The notes beneath the pieces were generated by a model. That model had not been told where the DNA came from. It saw only the letters and a list, made by a program, of their open reading frames with translations, and ran no database searches. Position numbers and translations under genes: made by a program. A stretch of DNA of 16,449 bases, from assembly GCA_036405495.1 (NCBI GenBank), contig DASWXL010000029.1, positions 1 through 16,449 on the forward strand. The letters run 5' to 3'. Source of the DNA: DASWTL01 sp036405495 (GTDB lineage Bacteria; Bacteroidota; Bacteroidia; Sphingobacteriales; Sphingobacteriaceae). Below are positions 14,741 to 16,449 of the stretch, piece after piece. Position 1 is the first letter of the stretch; every line of letters begins with the position of its first letter.

Positions 14741-16318
14741 ATGAAAAGATTTACCTCTGTACTGTTTCTTCTTTGGGTCGTTTCAATAAGCGCCTTCTCT
14801 CAGTCCGTCAAAACACCCGATCAGATCTACAAAGAGCTTTTTGTGGATGTTCAGATGAAAAGGATATTTCCTGATAACAAAACTTTTGTGGATTGCGTCC
14901 CGAAAAGAGATCCGGAAGCCATTCTGGCCGATTACAGAAAAAGCAGGAACGGAAGTACCTTTTCACTCAAGCGTTTTGTAGAAGGCAACTTTCAAATTCC
15001 TGCAAGCCCAACCTCGACCTACAAATCAGATACATCTGTCAGCGTCAAAACACATATCAATGAACTTTGGAGCTTACTCCATCGCAAACCAGACGTTGCC
15101 GTTTCCGGCAGTTCATTACTGCCTCTTCCATATTCGTATATCGTGCCTGGCGGGCGCTTTCGCGAGATATATTATTGGGATTCTTACTTTACCATGCTCG
15201 GCTTACAGGAAAGCAAACAGTTCGACCTGATAGACGATATGGTTAAAAACTTCGCGTATCTTATTGATGAGTATGGCCATATTCCGAACGGGAACCGAAC
15301 CTATTATCTCAGCCGGTCGCAGCCGCCATTTTTTTCTTTAATGGTTGGTTTGTTAGCCGGGGCAAAGGGCGACAGCATTTATAACGAATACCTTCCTGCG
15401 CTGGAAAAGGAATACAGCTATTGGATGCAGGCCAATCAGAAAAAGTTAGACGCCTATTCGGCGGATCGATGTGTTGTCCGGGTTGACACGTTCATCGTTA
15501 ATCGAAACTGGGATGCTTCACCTACGCCGCGACAGGAAAGCTATTATGAAGATGTACAAACGGCTAAGAGGTCGAAGCGAAGTCCGCCGGTGGTGTACCT
15601 GAACCTTCGGTCCAGTGCCACAAGCGGATGGGATTTTTGCAGCCGCTGGTTTGGTGACACAGAAAACCTCGAAACGATCAAAACCATTGATATTGTCCCT
15701 GTCGATCTCAACAGCCTCATGTATAATTTGGAAAACATACTTTACACCATTTATCAGAGTAATGGCGATAGTCGAAAGGCGGCGTTCTATAAACAAAAAA
15801 GCATCGCCCGAAAGAATTTCATCGATCAATATTGCTGGAATGAACGTGACGGAGTTTATTATGATTATGACTTCCGTTCCAAGCGGCAGATCAAAGTTCC
15901 TTCGCTGGCCATGACCTATCCCTTGTTTGTAAAAATCGCTACTCAGCAGCAAGCAGAGGCTGTTACAACTAAGCTGAAGTCAGAGTTCCTGAAACCAGGT
16001 GGCTTCACCACCACGTTGATCAATACCGGCGAACAATGGGATGCACCTAACGGATGGGCACCCCTTCAATGGATGGCAATACGCGGTTTAGAAAACTATG
16101 AAAAAACGAGTCTGGCGTCTGAGGCGGCGAAGCGATGGGTGGCTTTGAATATTAAAGTCTTTCACAAAACCGGAAAGCTGATGGAAAAATACAATGTAGT
16201 AAACACAACGTTGGAAGCCGGGGGAGGAGAATACCCATCACAGGATGGCTTTGGATGGACAAACGGTGTTTTACTGAAACTGATGAATATGTATAATATC
16301 ACAGATCGCGGTGAATGA
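14741..16318 (+). CDS. treA: Secreted GH37 alpha,alpha-trehalase
   Basis: A 525-residue protein with a signal peptide cleaved after AFS, before QSVK, so the enzyme is periplasmic. It hydrolyses alpha,alpha-trehalose to two glucose molecules with inversion. Both family signatures are present: PGGRFREIYYWDSYF at 136-150 and QWDAPNGWAP from residue 432. The general acid Asp298 lies in SGWDFCSRW and the base Glu497 in GGGEYPSQDGFGWTNGV, matching the Asp and Glu pair of the E. coli enzyme. The length is typical of TreA/TreF. It is the last gene of the + strand group, 64 bases after the barrel gene and separated from it by a hairpin, so it may be partly independent in expression. No trehalose-specific inner-membrane transporter is visible, which fits cleavage before uptake. 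Trehalose as the substrate is firm; whether it comes from the environment or from the cell is open. Confidence 0.96.
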   Translation: MKRFTSVLFLLWVVSISAFSQSVKTPDQIYKELFVDVQMKRIFPDNKTFVDCVPKRDPEAILADYRKSRNGSTFSLKRFVEGNFQIPASPTSTYKSDTSVSVKTHINELWSLLHRKPDVAVSGSSLLPLPYSYIVPGGRFREIYYWDSYFTMLGLQESKQFDLIDDMVKNFAYLIDEYGHIPNGNRTYYLSRSQPPFFSLMVGLLAGAKGDSIYNEYLPALEKEYSYWMQANQKKLDAYSADRCVVRVDTFIVNRNWDASPTPRQESYYEDVQTAKRSKRSPPVVYLNLRSSATSGWDFCSRWFGDTENLETIKTIDIVPVDLNSLMYNLENILYTIYQSNGDSRKAAFYKQKSIARKNFIDQYCWNERDGVYYDYDFRSKRQIKVPSLAMTYPLFVKIATQQQAEAVTTKLKSEFLKPGGFTTTLINTGEQWDAPNGWAPLQWMAIRGLENYEKTSLASEAAKRWVALNIKVFHKTGKLMEKYNVVNTTLEAGGGEYPSQDGFGWTNGVLLKLMNMYNITDRGE

Positions 16319-16332
16319 TCAGGCAAATAACA

Positions 16333-16362
16333 AAGAAAGCATCCCGATAGAGATGCTTTCTT
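16333..16362. terminator. Shared (bidirectional) terminator between convergent genes
   Basis: AAGAAAGCATC (16333-16343) pairs exactly with GATGCTTTCTT (16352-16362) around an 8-base loop. The stem is T-rich on its downstream arm on the + strand, and likewise on the - strand, where the A-rich arm reads as T. It lies 14 bases after the trehalase stop and 2 bases beyond the stop of the minus-strand CHRD gene, the expected place for a terminator used by both. Confidence 0.78.
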
Positions 16363-16364
16363 GC

Positions 16365-16449
16365 TTAAGGAAATGTTATGTTTCCCCGCAACTCTCCCGC
16401 AGGATAGGTAGAGCTGTGAATATTAAAATACCATTTACCGGAAAGCAGT
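16365..16449 (-). CDS. CHRD-domain protein, C-terminal end only (partial)
   Basis: On the minus strand, 27 codons run from base 16448 to a TAA at 16367-16365. The peptide includes LLSGKWYFNIHSST and YPAGELRGNITFP. This is the ending of CHRD domains, whose hallmark is G-x-WY-x-N-(I/V)-H-(S/T) followed by (F/Y)P-x-GE-(I/L)RG. CHRD is an extracellular immunoglobulin-like beta domain of unclear function, found in secreted bacterial proteins, often as a lipoprotein or with a sorting tail. Here the domain sits at the very C-terminus. The rest of the gene lies outside the window, so length and export signal are unknown. It is convergent with the trehalase and probably unrelated to its operon. Confidence 0.75.
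   Translation of the reverse strand, partial: LLSGKWYFNIHSSTYPAGELRGNITFP

Overview
The window looks like a carbohydrate-scavenging region from a member of the Bacteroidota, most likely a Sphingobacteriaceae-type soil or freshwater bacterium such as Pedobacter or Mucilaginibacter. The phylum call rests on a SusC/SusD pair, Bacteroidota-style lipoprotein signals, secreted proteins cleaved just before Gln (FA/Q, FS/Q), giant FG-GAP/ASPIC lipoproteins and no obvious Shine-Dalgarno sites. The genus-level call is inference.

Region 1 (1-8403, all + strand): the C-terminal tail of a SusC-type TonB-dependent receptor, then its SusD-type lipoprotein partner. A strong hairpin terminator (1726-1757) separates these from two tandem lipoproteins of about 1,100 residues. 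Both have seven FG-GAP/VCBS calcium-loop motifs, a central ASPIC/UnbV domain, and six or seven more motifs. They sit where SusE/SusF-like surface binding proteins would be expected, so a surface-ligand role is a reasonable guess.

Region 2 (8393-9460): one minus-strand gene for a membrane-anchored protein with a GyrI/AraC-type effector-binding domain. Its end overlaps the second FG-GAP gene, and its start diverges from the next operon.

Region 3 (9461-16318, + strand): a secreted GH65 enzyme with hydrolase rather than phosphorylase features (candidate alpha-1,2-glucosidase or kojibiose hydrolase); a small membrane protein that probably starts on a TTG overlapping the GH65 stop; an array of six degenerate palindromic units of about 21 bp; a lipoprotein of the vanadium-dependent haloperoxidase/PAP2 family with all vanadate/phosphate-binding residues; an outer-membrane beta-barrel protein; and a secreted GH37 trehalase. 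Hairpins follow the barrel gene and the trehalase gene.

Region 4 (16365-16449, - strand): the last 27 codons of a CHRD-domain protein, convergent with the trehalase and sharing its hairpin.

Working model (inference): the SusCD pair and FG-GAP lipoproteins capture a ligand at the cell surface, and the periplasmic GH65 and GH37 enzymes split small alpha-glucosides (alpha-1,2 and alpha,alpha-1,1) to glucose. The haloperoxidase/phosphatase and its neighbouring barrel add a chemical step of unknown target. No regulator of the HTCS, SusR or sigma/anti-sigma type, no inner-membrane sugar transporter and no mobile element is visible. There is no gene-free stretch longer than 300 bases.
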